A DNA stretch of 64,000 bases, from assembly GCF_006716765.1 (NCBI RefSeq), contig NZ_VFPO01000001.1:1364001-1428000 (forward strand), read 5' to 3'. How positions within the stretch are numbered: position 1 is the stretch's first letter; each line of letters begins with the position of its first letter. This document shows, piece after piece, positions 17,418 to 27,710 of the stretch. The position numbers were made by a program, and so were the translations under genes. The notes under the pieces are model-generated. The model saw nothing but the letters and a program-made list of their open reading frames with translations, had not been told where the DNA came from and did not search any database. The stretch comes from Actinomadura hallensis (lineage in GTDB: Bacteria > Actinomycetota > Actinomycetes > Streptosporangiales > Streptosporangiaceae).

Positions 17418-18242
17418 TCAGTCGACGAGACGCCGCCGCATGCCGCGGACGGCGATGATCCACATCAGCGCGGCGAACAGCACCAGGGCGCCGAGGTGCC
17501 CGAGGTCGGCCAGCGGATCGAGCCCGAACACCGCGTCCCGCACCAGCTCGACGCAGTGGTAGAGCGGGTTGAAGTACGACACCGTCTGCGCCCAGCCCGG
17601 CAGCGCCGCGACCGGGAAGAACGTCCCCGCGATCAGGAACAGCGGCGTCACCACACCGGTGATCACGTAGTCGAACGAGTTGATGGACGGCACCACCGTC
17701 GACGTCCACGTCCCGAACAGGCCGAAGCCGAGCGCGGTGAAGAACGTCACGACCGGGACGAGGAGCATCCCGAACGAGGGGTCGAGGCCGAAGAACAGCG
17801 CCACCACGAGCGGCGTGCACGAGTACACCGCCGACTTGGCCGCGATCCACAGCGCCTCCGCCGTCACCAGCTCGTGGACGTCCACGGGCGTGGCGAGCAT
17901 CCCGTCGTAGGTGTGCTGGAACACGCGCCTGATGTAGCTGTTGAACATGCCGGGGAACACCGACGTGAACAGTGCGGCCACCCCGACGACGCCGGTCGCG
18001 ACGAAGTCCAGGTACCGGTAGTCGCCGATCACCGCGATCATCGAGCCGAACCCGTAGCCGAACGCGAGCAGGAAGAACGTCGGCTCCACCATCGAGGCGA
18101 ACGACTGCGACTTCCAGTACCGCTTGTAGAGCGCCAGCTCGTGCCGCCAGACGCCGCGCACGGGCGCGAACTCGAACCGCCTGAGCCGCGGCGCCCGCTC
18201 CGCGCGAACGCTCATCTCCGTCACTCCGGCACCCCCGGTCAT
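17418..18242 (-). CDS. ABC-2 type transporter permease
   Basis: 274 residues with six hydrophobic segments (MVEPTFFLLAFGYGFG, ATGVVGVAALFTSVF, ALGFGLFGTWTSTVV, ITGVVTPLFLIAGTFFPVAALP and others), resembling the NodJ/DrrB permeases that export lipids, polysaccharide or drugs. The ATG at 18242 overlaps the stop of the ATPase gene (ATGA), showing translational coupling. Starts at 18224 (GTG) or 18215 (ATG) are also possible. It forms the membrane part of an exporter with the next gene upstream. Confidence 0.9.
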   Translation of the reverse strand: MTGGAGVTEMSVRAERAPRLRRFEFAPVRGVWRHELALYKRYWKSQSFASMVEPTFFLLAFGYGFGSMIAVIGDYRYLDFVATGVVGVAALFTSVFPGMFNSYIRRVFQHTYDGMLATPVDVHELVTAEALWIAAKSAVYSCTPLVVALFFGLDPSFGMLLVPVVTFFTALGFGLFGTWTSTVVPSINSFDYVITGVVTPLFLIAGTFFPVAALPGWAQTVSYFNPLYHCVELVRDAVFGLDPLADLGHLGALVLFAALMWIIAVRGMRRRLVD

Positions 18243-19195
18243 TCGACGCGCTCCCCGGTCAGCACAACGAACACGTCCTCGAGGTTGGCGGCGCGGCGCA
18301 CGCCGTCCGGGCCCAGCTCGTCCTCCACGGACGGCGGGATCGTCTCGGCCTTCAGCACCGACACCGACGGCCCGGTCCGGCGCGTCGACAACCCGGCGCC
18401 CTGCGCGATCCGCTCCACCTCGGCGAGCCGGTCCGGCGGCCCGTAGTGCTCCACGACACGGGCCCCCGCGTACTCGGCGACCAGCGCGGACGGCGAGCCC
18501 CGGGCGATGACGCGGCCGCGCGACATCAGCGCGCACTCGTCGGCGAGCCGCTCGGCCTCCTCGATGTAGTGCGTCGACATCAGGACGGTCGTGCCCCTGG
18601 CGCGCAGCGCGTCGATCAGCCCCCACAGCTCCGCCCGCACCTGCGGGTCGAGCCCGACCGTCGGCTCGTCCAGCAGGACGAGGGCCGGGTCGTGCACCAG
18701 CCCGCGCGCGATGAGCAGCCTGCGCCGCATGCCGCCGGAGAGGTCGTCCACCTTCGTGCGCTGCTTGCCCGTCAGGTGCGCCAGCTTCAGCGCGTCGTCG
18801 ACCGCCTTCCGCCGCTCCCGCCGCGGCACCCGGTAGAGGTGCGCGAACACCTCGAGGTTCTCGCGGGCCGTCAGCTCCTCGTCGAGATTGTCCTGCTGCG
18901 GGACGACGCCCATCGCGGCCCGCGCGCGCTTGGACTCGCGCGGGACCTCGAAGCCCAGCACGCGGATGCTGCCCTCGTCGGCGATCGCCTGCGCGGTCAG
19001 CATCTTCATCGTGGTCGACTTCCCGGCCCCGTTCGGGCCGAGGAGCCCCAGGCAGACCCCCGCGGGGACCTCCAGGTCGAGCCCGTCCACGGCGGTGAAG
19101 TCGCCGAAGCGCTTGACGACGCCGCGGAGACTGATGGCGGCCCCCCGCTCGTTCTCCTCACGGGCGGCCTCGACCCGGACACGTTGCACCGTCAT
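18239..19195 (-). CDS. ABC transporter ATP-binding protein (DrrA/NodI type)
   Basis: 318 residues from ATG 19195. Walker A GLLGPNGAGKSTTMKM, Q-loop VVPQQDNLDEELTA, signature LSGGMRRRL, Walker B ALVLLDEPTVGLDP and the H-loop STHYIEEAERL are all intact. The ~80-residue C-terminal extension is typical of daunorubicin-resistance-like ATPases. Operonic and overlapped with the permease. Substrate unknown. Divergent from the DUF1707 gene at 19282. Confidence 0.94.
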   Translation of the reverse strand: MTVQRVRVEAAREENERGAAISLRGVVKRFGDFTAVDGLDLEVPAGVCLGLLGPNGAGKSTTMKMLTAQAIADEGSIRVLGFEVPRESKRARAAMGVVPQQDNLDEELTARENLEVFAHLYRVPRRERRKAVDDALKLAHLTGKQRTKVDDLSGGMRRRLLIARGLVHDPALVLLDEPTVGLDPQVRAELWGLIDALRARGTTVLMSTHYIEEAERLADECALMSRGRVIARGSPSALVAEYAGARVVEHYGPPDRLAEVERIAQGAGLSTRRTGPSVSVLKAETIPPSVEDELGPDGVRRAANLEDVFVVLTGERVE

Positions 19196-19281
19196 GACCC
19201 TCACAGTACGGAAGCGGGCTGCCGTAGCCCCAACGGTTTTCCGGGCGGTGGCCGCACCCTCCCGCAGGTTAACCTCTAGGT

Positions 19282-19893
19282 GTGGACGTCCCCCATCGCC
19301 CGGAAGTCGCAAAGGTGACGCGCGTGCGCGACCTGCGCGCGTCCGACGCCGACCGTGAACGCGTCGTCGCCGTCCTCGGCGAGGCGCTCGCCGACGGCAG
19401 GCTCACCATGGAGGAGCACTCCGAACGCACCTCCCGGGCCTACGCCGCCCGCACCCTGGGCGAGCTCACCGGCCTGACCGGCGACCTCATTCCCGAGGAG
19501 GCGCAGCCCATCCTCGTGGACGACCGTCCCGTCTCGGTCTTCTTCGGCCGCACCCGCCGGGACGGGCGCTGGGTCGTCCCGGTGAAGCTCCCGCTCGTCG
19601 CCCTGTTCGGGACGGTCGAGCTCGACCTGCGCGAGGCCGTCCTCCAGCGCCGCCACATCGTGCTCGACTCGCTGATCCTGGGCGGACGCGTCCGCCTCCT
19701 GGTCCCCGAGGGAGTCCGGGTCGACGTCACCGGCCGAACCGTCCTCACCACCCGGGACGTCCGCGCCCGGCCCGCGGACGAGGGCCCCACCATCGAGATC
19801 GGCGGCACCATGATCTTCGGTTCCGTCCGGGCCCGCGCACCGAAGCTGCCGCTGCGCAAGCGCGTCCGGAACCGGCTGACCCGCCGCCGCTGA
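19282..19893 (+). CDS. DUF1707 and LiaF-like domain protein
   Basis: 203 residues from GTG 19282 (GTG 19315 is an alternative). The N-terminal DUF1707 (LRASDADRERVVAVLGEALA ... RTLGELTGLTGDLI) is an actinobacterial SHOCT-like module. The C-terminal half (VVPVKLPLVALFGTVELDLR ... TIEIGGTMIFGSVRARAP) matches the cell-wall-active-antibiotic response fold. There is no transmembrane segment, so it is probably a cytosolic or membrane-peripheral regulator. Exact role unknown. Confidence 0.85.
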   Translation: MDVPHRPEVAKVTRVRDLRASDADRERVVAVLGEALADGRLTMEEHSERTSRAYAARTLGELTGLTGDLIPEEAQPILVDDRPVSVFFGRTRRDGRWVVPVKLPLVALFGTVELDLREAVLQRRHIVLDSLILGGRVRLLVPEGVRVDVTGRTVLTTRDVRARPADEGPTIEIGGTMIFGSVRARAPKLPLRKRVRNRLTRRR

Positions 19894-19978
19894 CCGCGCC
19901 GACCGCGGGCCCGGCCCGTGTCCGCCTCGGCGGCTCGCTTCGTGATCGTTCCCGGGCGGGCGCGACTCGCCCCGCGGT

Positions 19979-20018
19979 CCGACGGGGAGGCTCGCCTGCG
20001 GCTTCGCCTCCCCGTCGG
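19979..20018. terminator. Bidirectional hairpin terminator
   Basis: Perfect 13-bp stem CCGACGGGGAGGC/GCCTCCCCGTCGG with a 14-nt loop between convergent DUF1707 and glpX genes. Confidence 0.75.
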
Positions 20019-20052
20019 GAAACGCGCGCCGGGGCGGCCGGCGGCTCCGCCG

Positions 20053-21087
20053 TCAGCCCGCCGTGTCGAAGTTGATCGCGCTGTAGGCGCGCAGCTTGTG
20101 CAGCTTGTGCTCACTGGTGACCGAGCGGATCGTCCCGCTGCGGGAGCGCATGACCAGCGAGTGCGTGACCGCCGTGCCCTTGCTGTAGCGGACGCCGTCG
20201 ACCAGCTCGCCGTCGGTGATGCCGGTCGCGGCGAAGAACACGTCCTCGGACGTCACCAGGTCGTCGGTGGTCAGCACCCGGCCCAGGTCGTGACCCGCGT
20301 CGATCGCCTTCTGCCGCTCCTCGTCGTCCCGCGGCCACAGCCGGCCCTGGATCACCCCGCCCAGCGCCTTGATCGCGCAGGCCGCGATGATGCCCTCCGG
20401 CGTGCCGCCGATGCCGAGCAGCAGGTCGACGCCCGTGCCGGGCCGGCACGCCATGATCGCGCCCGCCACGTCGCCGTCCATGATGAACTTGATCCGCGCC
20501 CCGGCCTCGCGGACCTCCTGAACGATGCCCTCGTGCCGCGGCCGGTCGAGGATGCAGACGGTCACGTCGTTGGGCGTGGAGCCCTTGGCCTTCGCGATCG
20601 CCCGGATGTTGTCGCCGATCGGGCGCTCGATGTCGACGACGTCGGCCGCCTCCGGGCCGGTCACCAGCTTCTCCATGTAGAACACGGCGGACGGGTCGAA
20701 CATCGACCCGCGCGGCGCCACCGAGAGCACGGCGATCGCGTTGTTCATGCCGAGCGCGGTCAGCCGCGTCCCGTCCACCGGGTCGACCGCCACGTCGCAC
20801 TCGGCGCCGGAGCCGTCCCCGACGTGCTCGCCGTTGAACAGCATCGGAGCGTCGTCCTTCTCGCCCTCGCCGATCACGACGACGCCCTGCATGGACACCG
20901 TGTTGATCAGCTGGCGCATGGCGTTCACGGCTGCCCGGTCGGCGCCGTTCTTGTCCCCGCGGCCGACCCAGCGGGCGGCGGCCAGGGCCGCGCCCTCGGT
21001 CACCCGGACCAGCTCCAGAGCCAGGTTGCGGTCCGGGGCCTCGGGCTCGGTCGTGAGCGGAGAGGAAACGGTGGTCTCGTCGGTCAT
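20053..21087 (-). CDS. glpX: Fructose-1,6-bisphosphatase, class II
   Basis: 344 residues from ATG 21087. Conserved segments of the lithium-sensitive GlpX family are present: [45 protein letters not shown] and the C-terminal RSGTIRSV. It converts fructose 1,6-bisphosphate to fructose 6-phosphate in gluconeogenesis and is usually the sole FBPase in actinomycetes. Divergent from the TetR gene. Confidence 0.96.
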   Translation of the reverse strand: MTDETTVSSPLTTEPEAPDRNLALELVRVTEGAALAAARWVGRGDKNGADRAAVNAMRQLINTVSMQGVVVIGEGEKDDAPMLFNGEHVGDGSGAECDVAVDPVDGTRLTALGMNNAIAVLSVAPRGSMFDPSAVFYMEKLVTGPEAADVVDIERPIGDNIRAIAKAKGSTPNDVTVCILDRPRHEGIVQEVREAGARIKFIMDGDVAGAIMACRPGTGVDLLLGIGGTPEGIIAACAIKALGGVIQGRLWPRDDEERQKAIDAGHDLGRVLTTDDLVTSEDVFFAATGITDGELVDGVRYSKGTAVTHSLVMRSRSGTIRSVTSEHKLHKLRAYSAINFDTAG

Positions 21088-21278
21088 GACGCGGCGCCCT
21101 TTCGTTCGGTGATGACACGGATTCTCGGCGGAACGGACGCCCTGTCACAAATTGGACCAGACCAGCGGGAAAGCAGGGCATTCCGGCCCCCGCGACCCGG
21201 CCGGCGGACGGGCGATATTTGACGGTCACGCGGGCAGGGGATCGTTTCCCCATGGGAGAGGGCGTAATCTCAGGCGTC

Positions 21279-21944
21279 ATGAGCAGCCACATCGACGTCC
21301 CGTCCGGCGAGGTGACACAGAACGGGGACGCGCGACCCGCCGACGCCCCCGCGCGGACCTCGGACCGCGGCGCAGCCACCCGAGGCGCCCTCCTGGCCGC
21401 GGCGAGGGACGTCTTCTGCGAGTCGGGCTTCGCCCAGGCCGCGGTGACCGACATCGTCGCCAAGGCGGGCGCGAGCGTCGGCAGCCTGTACCACCACTTC
21501 AACGGCAAGGCCGACCTCTACCTGACGCTGTTCGAGGAGTTCCAGGCCGGGCAGCAGGAGCGCACCCGCGAGGCGATCAACGCCGTCCGGGAGGCCGGCG
21601 AGACCGACCCGATGCGCCAGTTCATCGCCGGGGCCGGCGCCTACCTCAACGGCTGCCTGGAGGAGCGGGACGTCGCCCGGCTGTTCATCTCCGGCGACGG
21701 CCCGCCGGGCTTCGACCGGGTCATGCGCGAGCGGCTCAACAAGTGGGCGCGCCGCAACGCCGCGCTGTTCCACACCGCCGACGGCGGCGTCGACGAGGCC
21801 CTGGTCGTGGTGCTCACCGGCGCGATGGCGGGCGCGGTGTCGGAGATCTCCCTGCTCGACGACGAGGAGGCCGCCCGCAACCTCGCCGCGGAGATCATGA
21901 GCATCGTCGGCACGATACGCAACCCCCGTACCGAGCAGCGCTGA
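21279..21944 (+). CDS. TetR/AcrR-family transcriptional regulator
   Basis: 221 residues from ATG 21279. The N-terminal HTH (ALLAAARDVFCESGFAQAAVTDIVAKAGASVGSLYHHF, of which the key part is VTDIVAKAGASVGSLYHHF) lies at about 30-75. The helical C-terminal ligand domain is not assignable to a ligand. ATG 21252 is another in-frame start. Divergent from glpX, 20 bp before the DUF4245 gene. Confidence 0.9.
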   Translation: MSSHIDVPSGEVTQNGDARPADAPARTSDRGAATRGALLAAARDVFCESGFAQAAVTDIVAKAGASVGSLYHHFNGKADLYLTLFEEFQAGQQERTREAINAVREAGETDPMRQFIAGAGAYLNGCLEERDVARLFISGDGPPGFDRVMRERLNKWARRNAALFHTADGGVDEALVVVLTGAMAGAVSEISLLDDEEAARNLAAEIMSIVGTIRNPRTEQR

Positions 21945-21964
21945 CCGTACGGGATCCTGGAGGG

Positions 21965-22762
21965 GTGACCGACAAGACCCCACACCCCGTCGCCGAGACC
22001 GAGGACGCCCCGCGCGAGGCGGAGGCCGCGCACGAGGCGGAGGCCCCGCACGGGACGGAGGCCGCGCGCCAGGCCGCGAGCGAGGCGGGCGCGGCGCCGG
22101 AGCGCGAGGGCCCGCACGAGGGCCCTCGTGAGGACGGCGCCCAGGACGGGCGGCCCGTGGTCGAGGTGAGCCCCGCCGTGCACAAGCGGCTCACCACGGG
22201 GCTCGGCGGCTTCGCGATGGCGATGGCGGCGTGCCTGGTGCTCGTTCTGGCGATCTACGTCGTCACGCCCCGCACCGACGAGCCGATCCTGCCGACCGTC
22301 GACTACGGCGCGCACCTGTGGGCGATGAGCAGCGACGCCCCCTTCACCGTGTACGCCCCCGAGGGCCTGCCGGAGCGCTGGCGCCCCACCAGCTCCCGCG
22401 TGCACGGCCTCGACAAGGGCGGCGAGGAGCCCGTCGCGTGGCACCTCGGGTTCGTGACGCCCCAGGACGAGTACGCGGCCCTGGAGCAGAGCAACGAGGA
22501 CGCCTCGGACTACGTCCCGCGGATGACGAACAGCAGCCGGCCGATCGGGACGCACCAGGTCGGCGGCCAGACCTGGGACAAGTACCACCGCAAGGACAAG
22601 AAGGCGAACTCCCTGGCGCGCACCCTGCCCGACGGAACGAGCCTCGTGGTGACCGGCACCGCCTCCTACGAGGAGCTGGCGATCCTGGCGGGCTCGCTCA
22701 AGCCGCAGTCCAAGGACGACGTGCCGCTGCCCGCCTCGACCGCGCCGACCCCGAAGTACTGA
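21965..22762 (+). CDS. DUF4245 membrane protein
   Basis: 265 residues from GTG 21965. Residues 1-70 are acidic Ala/Glu-rich repeats. One membrane helix lies at about 80-100 (GGFAMAMAACLVLVLAIYVV). The outside domain has the DUF4245 pattern (FTVYAPEGLPERWRPTSSRV, WHLGFVTPQDEYAALEQS). Actinobacterial proteins of this family lie near glpX and are of unknown function. Twenty bases after the TetR gene, so probably co-transcribed. Confidence 0.85.
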   Translation: MTDKTPHPVAETEDAPREAEAAHEAEAPHGTEAARQAASEAGAAPEREGPHEGPREDGAQDGRPVVEVSPAVHKRLTTGLGGFAMAMAACLVLVLAIYVVTPRTDEPILPTVDYGAHLWAMSSDAPFTVYAPEGLPERWRPTSSRVHGLDKGGEEPVAWHLGFVTPQDEYAALEQSNEDASDYVPRMTNSSRPIGTHQVGGQTWDKYHRKDKKANSLARTLPDGTSLVVTGTASYEELAILAGSLKPQSKDDVPLPASTAPTPKY

Positions 22763-22805
22763 CGGCCCCTCGGCGGCCGCCTCGGCCGGGGGCCGCCGGG
22801 GAGGC

Positions 22806-23060
22806 TCAGAACGGGGCGGAGGGGTCGCCGTCCTCAGGGCGGGCCATGGCCGCGGCCAGCCGTGCGCGGGCGCCCTCCAGCCACTCCTCGCAGATCGCGG
22901 CGAGCTTCTCGCCGCGCTCCCACAGCGCCAGGGACTCCTCCAGCGTCAGCCCGCCGGCCTCCAGCCGCTTGACGACGTCGGCCAGCTCGTCCCGCGCCTG
23001 CTCGTACGACGGCTTGTCCGCCCTGTCGGTCTCTTTGGGCTCGCCCGTCTCGTCCGCCAT
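22806..23060 (-). CDS. xseB: Exodeoxyribonuclease VII small subunit
   Basis: 84 residues from ATG 23060, preceded by GAGGTGG at 5 nt. The XseB core is clear: SYEQARDELADVVKRLEAGG, LTLEESLALWERGEKLA. Several small subunits bind each XseA to make the single-strand-specific exonuclease. Lies 70 bp downstream of xseA on the same strand. Confidence 0.95.
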   Translation of the reverse strand: MADETGEPKETDRADKPSYEQARDELADVVKRLEAGGLTLEESLALWERGEKLAAICEEWLEGARARLAAAMARPEDGDPSAPF

Positions 23061-23130
23061 CAGCCCCACCTCTCGTCCTCGGGGAGCACCCCCGATAGCT
23101 CTGAAAGCCCCCTACGGTCCGCCGTGGACC

Positions 23131-24390
23131 TCACGACCCGTCGCGCTCGTCGACCGTCACGCCGAGCCGGCCGGTCGCCAGCCGCACGCGGAGGCGCTCG
23201 CCGTCCCCGACCGCCGCCGAGTCCCGCACGACGGTCCCGTCCTCCCGCTGGACGATCGCGTACCCGCGCTCCAGCGTCGCGGCGGGGGACAGGGCCAGCA
23301 GCCGCGCGCGGGTGTGCGACAGCTCGTCCTCCGCCCGGTCCAGCGAGCCGGACAGGCACCGCCGCGCCCGGTCCCGCAGCGCCAGCACCCGCTCGGACTG
23401 ACGCTCGATCTCCCGCACCGGGTCGGCCAGCGCCGGACGCGACCGCATCGCCGCCAGCCACGCCAGCTCCCGCTCCACGCCGCCCGCCAGGCACCGCCGC
23501 GCCCGGTCCCGCAGCTGCCGGACGAGCTGGAGCTGCTCCCGCACGTCCGGGACGGTCTTCCTCGCCGCGTCGGTCGGGGTGGACGCCCGCACGTCCGCCA
23601 CCAGGTCCAGGAGCGGGGAGTCCTGCTCGTGGCCGATCGCGCTGACCACCGGGGTGCGCGCGGCGGCCACCGCCCGGACCAGCGCCTCGTCCGAGAACGG
23701 CAGCAGGTCCTCCATCGAGCCGCCGCCCCGCGCGATGACGATCACCTCGACCTCGGGGTCGGCGTCCAGCGCCCGCAGCGCCTCCATCACCTCGGCGACC
23801 GCGTAGGAGCCCTGCACCGCCGTGTTCTCCACCCGGAACGCCACCGCCGGCCACCGCCGCCGCGCGTTCTCCAGGACGTCGTGCTCGGCGTCGGAGTTCC
23901 GCCCGCAGATCAGGCCGATCTTGCCGGGCAGGAACGGCAGCGGCCGCTTGCGCTCCGGGCGGAACAGCCCCTCGGCGGCCAGCACCCGCTTCAGCCGCTC
24001 CAGCCGCGCCAGCAGCTCGCCCACCCCGACCGGGCGGACCTCCAGGACGCTCAGCGAGAACGTCCCCCGGTTGATCCAGAAGTCCGGTTTGGCGTGCACG
24101 ACGACGCGGGCGCCGTCGGACACCCCAAGGCGGTTCCGGGGGGTGTGGGGGGTCGTCCCCCCACCAAGGGTCAGCCCGGCCGCCTCGAACACCGCCCGGG
24201 GGCCGACGACCCGCACCGACATGTTCGCCACCGGGTCGCGGAGCGTGAGGTAGACCGTCCCGCCGCGGGCGTTGAGGTCGGTGATCTGCCCCTCGACCCA
24301 GATGCGGCCGAGCCTCCCGATCCACCCGCCGACCGCCTGCAGCACCGTCCGCACCGGGACGGGGGACTCGGCCGAGGTCTCCATCGCCAT
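23131..24390 (-). CDS. xseA: Exodeoxyribonuclease VII large subunit
   Basis: 419 residues. N-terminal OB-fold ([20 protein letters not shown]), then the catalytic region with [40 protein letters not shown] and [20 protein letters not shown], followed by a long coiled coil (about 270-350). It degrades single-stranded DNA from both ends with XseB. ATG 24390 or 24384 may be used. Divergent from the MarR gene with only 22 bp between starts. Confidence 0.96.
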   Translation of the reverse strand: MAMETSAESPVPVRTVLQAVGGWIGRLGRIWVEGQITDLNARGGTVYLTLRDPVANMSVRVVGPRAVFEAAGLTLGGGTTPHTPRNRLGVSDGARVVVHAKPDFWINRGTFSLSVLEVRPVGVGELLARLERLKRVLAAEGLFRPERKRPLPFLPGKIGLICGRNSDAEHDVLENARRRWPAVAFRVENTAVQGSYAVAEVMEALRALDADPEVEVIVIARGGGSMEDLLPFSDEALVRAVAAARTPVVSAIGHEQDSPLLDLVADVRASTPTDAARKTVPDVREQLQLVRQLRDRARRCLAGGVERELAWLAAMRSRPALADPVREIERQSERVLALRDRARRCLSGSLDRAEDELSHTRARLLALSPAATLERGYAIVQREDGTVVRDSAAVGDGERLRVRLATGRLGVTVDERDGS

Positions 24391-24412
24391 GCGGGCACCC
24401 TACGGTGAGACC

Positions 24413-24838
24413 GTGACAGCAACCGAACGCGAGCTCGCCGAACGGCTCGGCAGGAGCCTCCGCCACGTCGTGCTGATGCTGCGGCAGGTCGGCGCCGACC
24501 AGCCGGTCACCGCCCAGCAGCTGTCCGTGCTCGGCTCCCTGGAGAACGGGCCGCGCCGCATGACGGAGCTGGCCGCCGAGCACGGCGTGCGCCTGCCCAC
24601 CATGACGGCGCAGATCAACCGGCTCGAACGCGACGGGCTCATCGCCCGCGGCCGGGACGGCGCCGACGCCCGCGTCGTCACCGCGCGGCTCACCCCGGAG
24701 GGACGCGAGCGGCTGGCCGCCGGGCGCGAGCACCGCGTCGACCACCTCGCCGAACGCCTCGCGCGGATGACGGACGAGGAGCGCGCGGCACTGGCCGCGG
24801 CACTCCCCGCCCTCGACAAGCTGTTCGGCGCGCCCTGA
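24413..24838 (+). CDS. MarR-family transcriptional regulator
   Basis: 141 residues from GTG 24413. The winged-helix domain contains QQLSVLGSLENGPRRMTEL, VRLPTMTAQINRLERDGLI and the wing RGRDGADARVVTARLTPEG. Head-to-head with xseA; the 22-bp gap means that any binding site must overlap both starts, so it could affect xseA. No ligand is suggested. Confidence 0.9.
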   Translation: MTATERELAERLGRSLRHVVLMLRQVGADQPVTAQQLSVLGSLENGPRRMTELAAEHGVRLPTMTAQINRLERDGLIARGRDGADARVVTARLTPEGRERLAAGREHRVDHLAERLARMTDEERAALAAALPALDKLFGAP

Positions 24839-24905
24839 ACGCCCGCCCCCGAAACGTCTCGGGGACGGAGCGCGGCGGGCGGCGGGCCCTGCCGGCGGTC
24901 GGAGG

Positions 24906-25772
24906 TCAGTGGAGTCCGTTGAGCTTCGCGATGCGCCGCTCGTACATGCGGATGACCTCTTCGCGGCCCGCGTGCTTGCGCTCGTACTCGCGCAGCAGCT
25001 TCACCTGCTCGACGCTCAGCCCGCGCAGGCGGGCGCGCAGCTGCGGCAGCGTGGCGTTGTCGTAGTCGGGGACCGGCAGGTCCTTCGCGAGCTGCTCGGC
25101 CTCCGCCTGAGCGGCGGGCTTGGACTCCGGCTTCGGCTCGAACGCCTTCTCGTCCCGGGCCTTCTCCCGGCGGACCTTCTCGTCGAGGGCCTTCTCCTCG
25201 CGGGCCGCATCGTCGCGGGTCTCCGCCTCGTCCGCGGCCTTGGGCCTTTCTTGGTCCTTCGGCGCGGCCTTCGGCGTGTCGGCGGCCTTCGCGTCCGGCT
25301 CCGGCCGGGCCTGCGCGGCGGGCTCCGGCTTCGGCTCGGCGGGTTCCGTCCGGCGCTTCGGCGGCTTCGGCGGCGGCCCCGGGCGGGTGAGCCGCGGCGC
25401 GGGGCGCGTCGCCGTGCCCGGCTTGCCGACCGAGATCTCCTCTCCGGCCGTCCGCGCGGCCGCCGGCCCCGACCGGGTCCGCCGGACCGGCTCGGGCTCC
25501 GGCTCCGCCTCCTCGCCGCGGACGCGCTCCACGACCCGCCCGACCAGGCTCTCGGCGGTGTTCTGCACGTCGTCGCGCAGCCGTCCGAGCACCGGCTTCA
25601 CGCCGCCGCCCTGGGTGATCTCCTTGTAGTCCCGGCTCACCCGGTCACCGAGAAGCAGGGCCCGGCCGACGCCGAACATGGCCAGCCGGACGGCGTGCAG
25701 CGGGAGGTCGCGGACCTGTTCGCCCACCGTTTCCTGAAACTGCTGCTTGAGGCGGCGCGGCGATTTCGTCAT
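24906..25772 (-). CDS. Lipid-droplet-associated-type protein
   Basis: 288 residues from ATG 25772 (GGAAAG just upstream). The N-terminus ([20 protein letters not shown]) is amphipathic. The middle is a Pro/Ala/Glu/Lys-rich linker with [12 protein letters not shown] repeats. The C-terminal ~50 residues ([20 protein letters not shown] ... [15 protein letters not shown]) are strongly conserved in actinobacterial proteins annotated as lipid-droplet associated. Divergent from ispH. The lipid-droplet role is taken from family annotation, not from this sequence. Confidence 0.7.
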   Translation of the reverse strand: MTKSPRRLKQQFQETVGEQVRDLPLHAVRLAMFGVGRALLLGDRVSRDYKEITQGGGVKPVLGRLRDDVQNTAESLVGRVVERVRGEEAEPEPEPVRRTRSGPAAARTAGEEISVGKPGTATRPAPRLTRPGPPPKPPKRRTEPAEPKPEPAAQARPEPDAKAADTPKAAPKDQERPKAADEAETRDDAAREEKALDEKVRREKARDEKAFEPKPESKPAAQAEAEQLAKDLPVPDYDNATLPQLRARLRGLSVEQVKLLREYERKHAGREEVIRMYERRIAKLNGLH

Positions 25773-26037
25773 CGTCTTTCCTCTTCCTTGCCGTCCTGAA
25801 CACCGGATCAGGTCGTGCGCCGGGTCATGCGGCTGCATCTCGTCGAAGTTCACTCTGCCCCATGGGTGCGATCGTGGTCACCCCGGGTTCTTGGATTTGT
25901 GTCCAAAAGCGGCGTGCGGTGGCTCACACACGCGGCCTCGCCCTGAGCCATATCCCCGCCGGCGGCGGGGTCACCCTCCGTTTCCCGCACGTCAGGGCCG
26001 GTTCCACGGCCCTGGACGGGCCCAGAGGGTTCCCTCG

Positions 26038-26043
26038 TACGAT
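26038..26043 (+). promoter_or_regulatory. Possible -10 box of a leaderless ispH transcript
   Basis: TACGAT ends 6 bases before the ispH start codon. No useful ribosome site lies upstream of the ATG, so transcription starting at or next to the ATG would fit leaderless translation, common in actinomycetes. Confidence 0.4.
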
Positions 26044-26049
26044 AGAGGC

Positions 26050-27015
26050 ATGACCGCCATCACCCAGCGTCGTGTCCTGCTCGCCAAGCCACGTGGTTAC
26101 TGCGCGGGCGTCGACCGCGCCGTCGAGACGGTCGAGATCGCCCTGGAGAAGTACGGGGCTCCGATCTACGTCCGTAAGCAGATCGTCCACAACGTCCACG
26201 TCGTCAAGACGCTGGAGGAGCGCGGAGCGATCTTCGTGGATGAGACCGAAGAGGTGCCCGAGGGCTCGATCGTGGTGTTCTCCGCCCACGGCGTCGCGCC
26301 CGTGGTCCACGAGGAGGCCAAGAGCCGCAACCTGCAGACCATCGACGCCACCTGCCCGCTGGTCACCAAGGTCCACAAGGAGGCCGTCCGGTTCGCCGCG
26401 GACGACTACGACATCCTGCTGATCGGCCACGAGGGCCACGAGGAGGTCATCGGCACCTCCGGTGAGGCCCCCGACCACATCCACCTCGTGGACGGCCCCG
26501 ACGACGTCGCCAACGTCACCGTCCGCGACCCGGAGAAGGTGGCGTGGCTGTCGCAGACGACGCTGTCGGTGGACGAGACCATCGCCACCGTCGAGAAGCT
26601 CCGCGAGCGGTTCCCCAAGCTGCAGGACCCGCCGTCCGACGACATCTGCTACGCCACCCAGAACCGGCAGGTCGCGGTGAAGGAGATGGCGCGGCAGGCC
26701 GACCTCGTCATCGTGGTCGGCTCGGCGAACTCGTCCAACTCCGTCCGCCTGGTCGAGGTGGCCAAGGAGCACGGAGCGGCCGCCGCGTACCTCGTCGACT
26801 ACGCCGAGGAGATCGACCCGGCCTGGCTGGAGGGCGTCGGCACGGTCGGGGTCACCAGCGGCGCGTCCGTCCCGGAGGAGCTCGTCCAGGGCGTCCTCGC
26901 GTGGCTGTCGGAGCGGGGCTTCGGCGAGGCGGAGGAGATCGAGTCCGTCGAGGAGCGCATGCGCTTCTCGCTGCCGAAGGAGCTCCGCCGGAACCTCCGC
27001 ATCACCCCGGTCTGA
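26050..27015 (+). CDS. ispH: 4-hydroxy-3-methylbut-2-enyl diphosphate reductase
   Basis: 321 residues. The [4Fe-4S] cysteines are in [23 protein letters not shown] and [24 protein letters not shown] [11 protein letters not shown]; the catalytic TQNRQ motif is present. IspH (LytB) makes IPP and DMAPP in the last step of the MEP isoprenoid pathway, usually with ferredoxin or flavodoxin as donor. Full length for the family. Ends at a hairpin terminator. Confidence 0.97.
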   Translation: MTAITQRRVLLAKPRGYCAGVDRAVETVEIALEKYGAPIYVRKQIVHNVHVVKTLEERGAIFVDETEEVPEGSIVVFSAHGVAPVVHEEAKSRNLQTIDATCPLVTKVHKEAVRFAADDYDILLIGHEGHEEVIGTSGEAPDHIHLVDGPDDVANVTVRDPEKVAWLSQTTLSVDETIATVEKLRERFPKLQDPPSDDICYATQNRQVAVKEMARQADLVIVVGSANSSNSVRLVEVAKEHGAAAAYLVDYAEEIDPAWLEGVGTVGVTSGASVPEELVQGVLAWLSERGFGEAEEIESVEERMRFSLPKELRRNLRITPV

Positions 27016-27057
27016 GTCCGGGCGGAGTCTCAGGAAGTCCCGGTTCGAGACGGGTCC

Positions 27058-27081
27058 GAGGCCGGGCCGGCGCCCGGCCTC
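27058..27081. terminator. Bidirectional hairpin
   Basis: GAGGCCGGGC-CGGC-GCCCGGCCTC, a perfect 10-bp stem, between convergent ispH and the DUF6542 gene. Confidence 0.7.
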
Positions 27082-27095
27082 CGGCCTTCCGGCCT

Positions 27096-27710
27096 TCAGT
27101 CCACTTCGCCGTGGTGGAGGCGGGGGCGGTCCTGCGTCACCGTGGGCGACTCGTCCCACCGGACGGGGTTCTCGTTCTCCTCCTTCTCGAAGAGGCGGAC
27201 CCCGGCGAGCTTGTCGCGCAGCTCCCTGACGTTCGTCATCAGGCCGCGGGCCAGGCAGATCACCACGACCAGCAGCGTCCCGAAGAACAGCCACGGCGCC
27301 GTCGACGCGAGCGTGGCCAGCACCCCGACGGCCAAGCCGCGCAGCAGCGGCCCGCCGCCCAGCGCGGTCGCGAACTCGACCGCGACCGTGGAGCCGAGGA
27401 ACACCAGCGGCGGGCTGACGACGAGCGTGAGCAGGTCGGCGGGGCGGGTGGCGAACGCGGCGAGCGCGCAGCCGGCCGCGAACCCCGCCCCGGCGAGCAC
27501 CGGCATGCCGAGCCAGCGCGCCAGCAGCCCGAACACCACCCCGGCGCCGAACATGACGACGATGCCGCCGCGCCCGGTGAGGGCGACCGTGCCCGCCGCG
27601 GAGGCCGCCGGACGGGAACGGGGAGCGGACGTACCGCGCCGACCTCGCACCGAACCCCCTGAGACGGGCGACGCCCCGCCCGGCGCGTCGCGAACCGACG
27701 ATGAACTCAT
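27096..27710 (-). CDS. DUF6542 membrane protein
   Basis: 204 residues from ATG 27710 (GAGAGG 5 nt upstream; this ATG overlaps the rmuC stop as ATGA). Four hydrophobic segments lie between about 45 and 150 (IVVMFGAGVVFGLLARWLG, VLAGAGFAAGCALAAFA, LVVSPPLVFLGSTVAVEF, LFFGTLLVVVICLARGL), then a charged tail. The family is restricted to actinobacteria and unknown in function. Likely co-expressed with rmuC. Confidence 0.8.
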   Translation of the reverse strand: MSSSSVRDAPGGASPVSGGSVRGRRGTSAPRSRPAASAAGTVALTGRGGIVVMFGAGVVFGLLARWLGMPVLAGAGFAAGCALAAFATRPADLLTLVVSPPLVFLGSTVAVEFATALGGGPLLRGLAVGVLATLASTAPWLFFGTLLVVVICLARGLMTNVRELRDKLAGVRLFEKEENENPVRWDESPTVTQDRPRLHHGEVD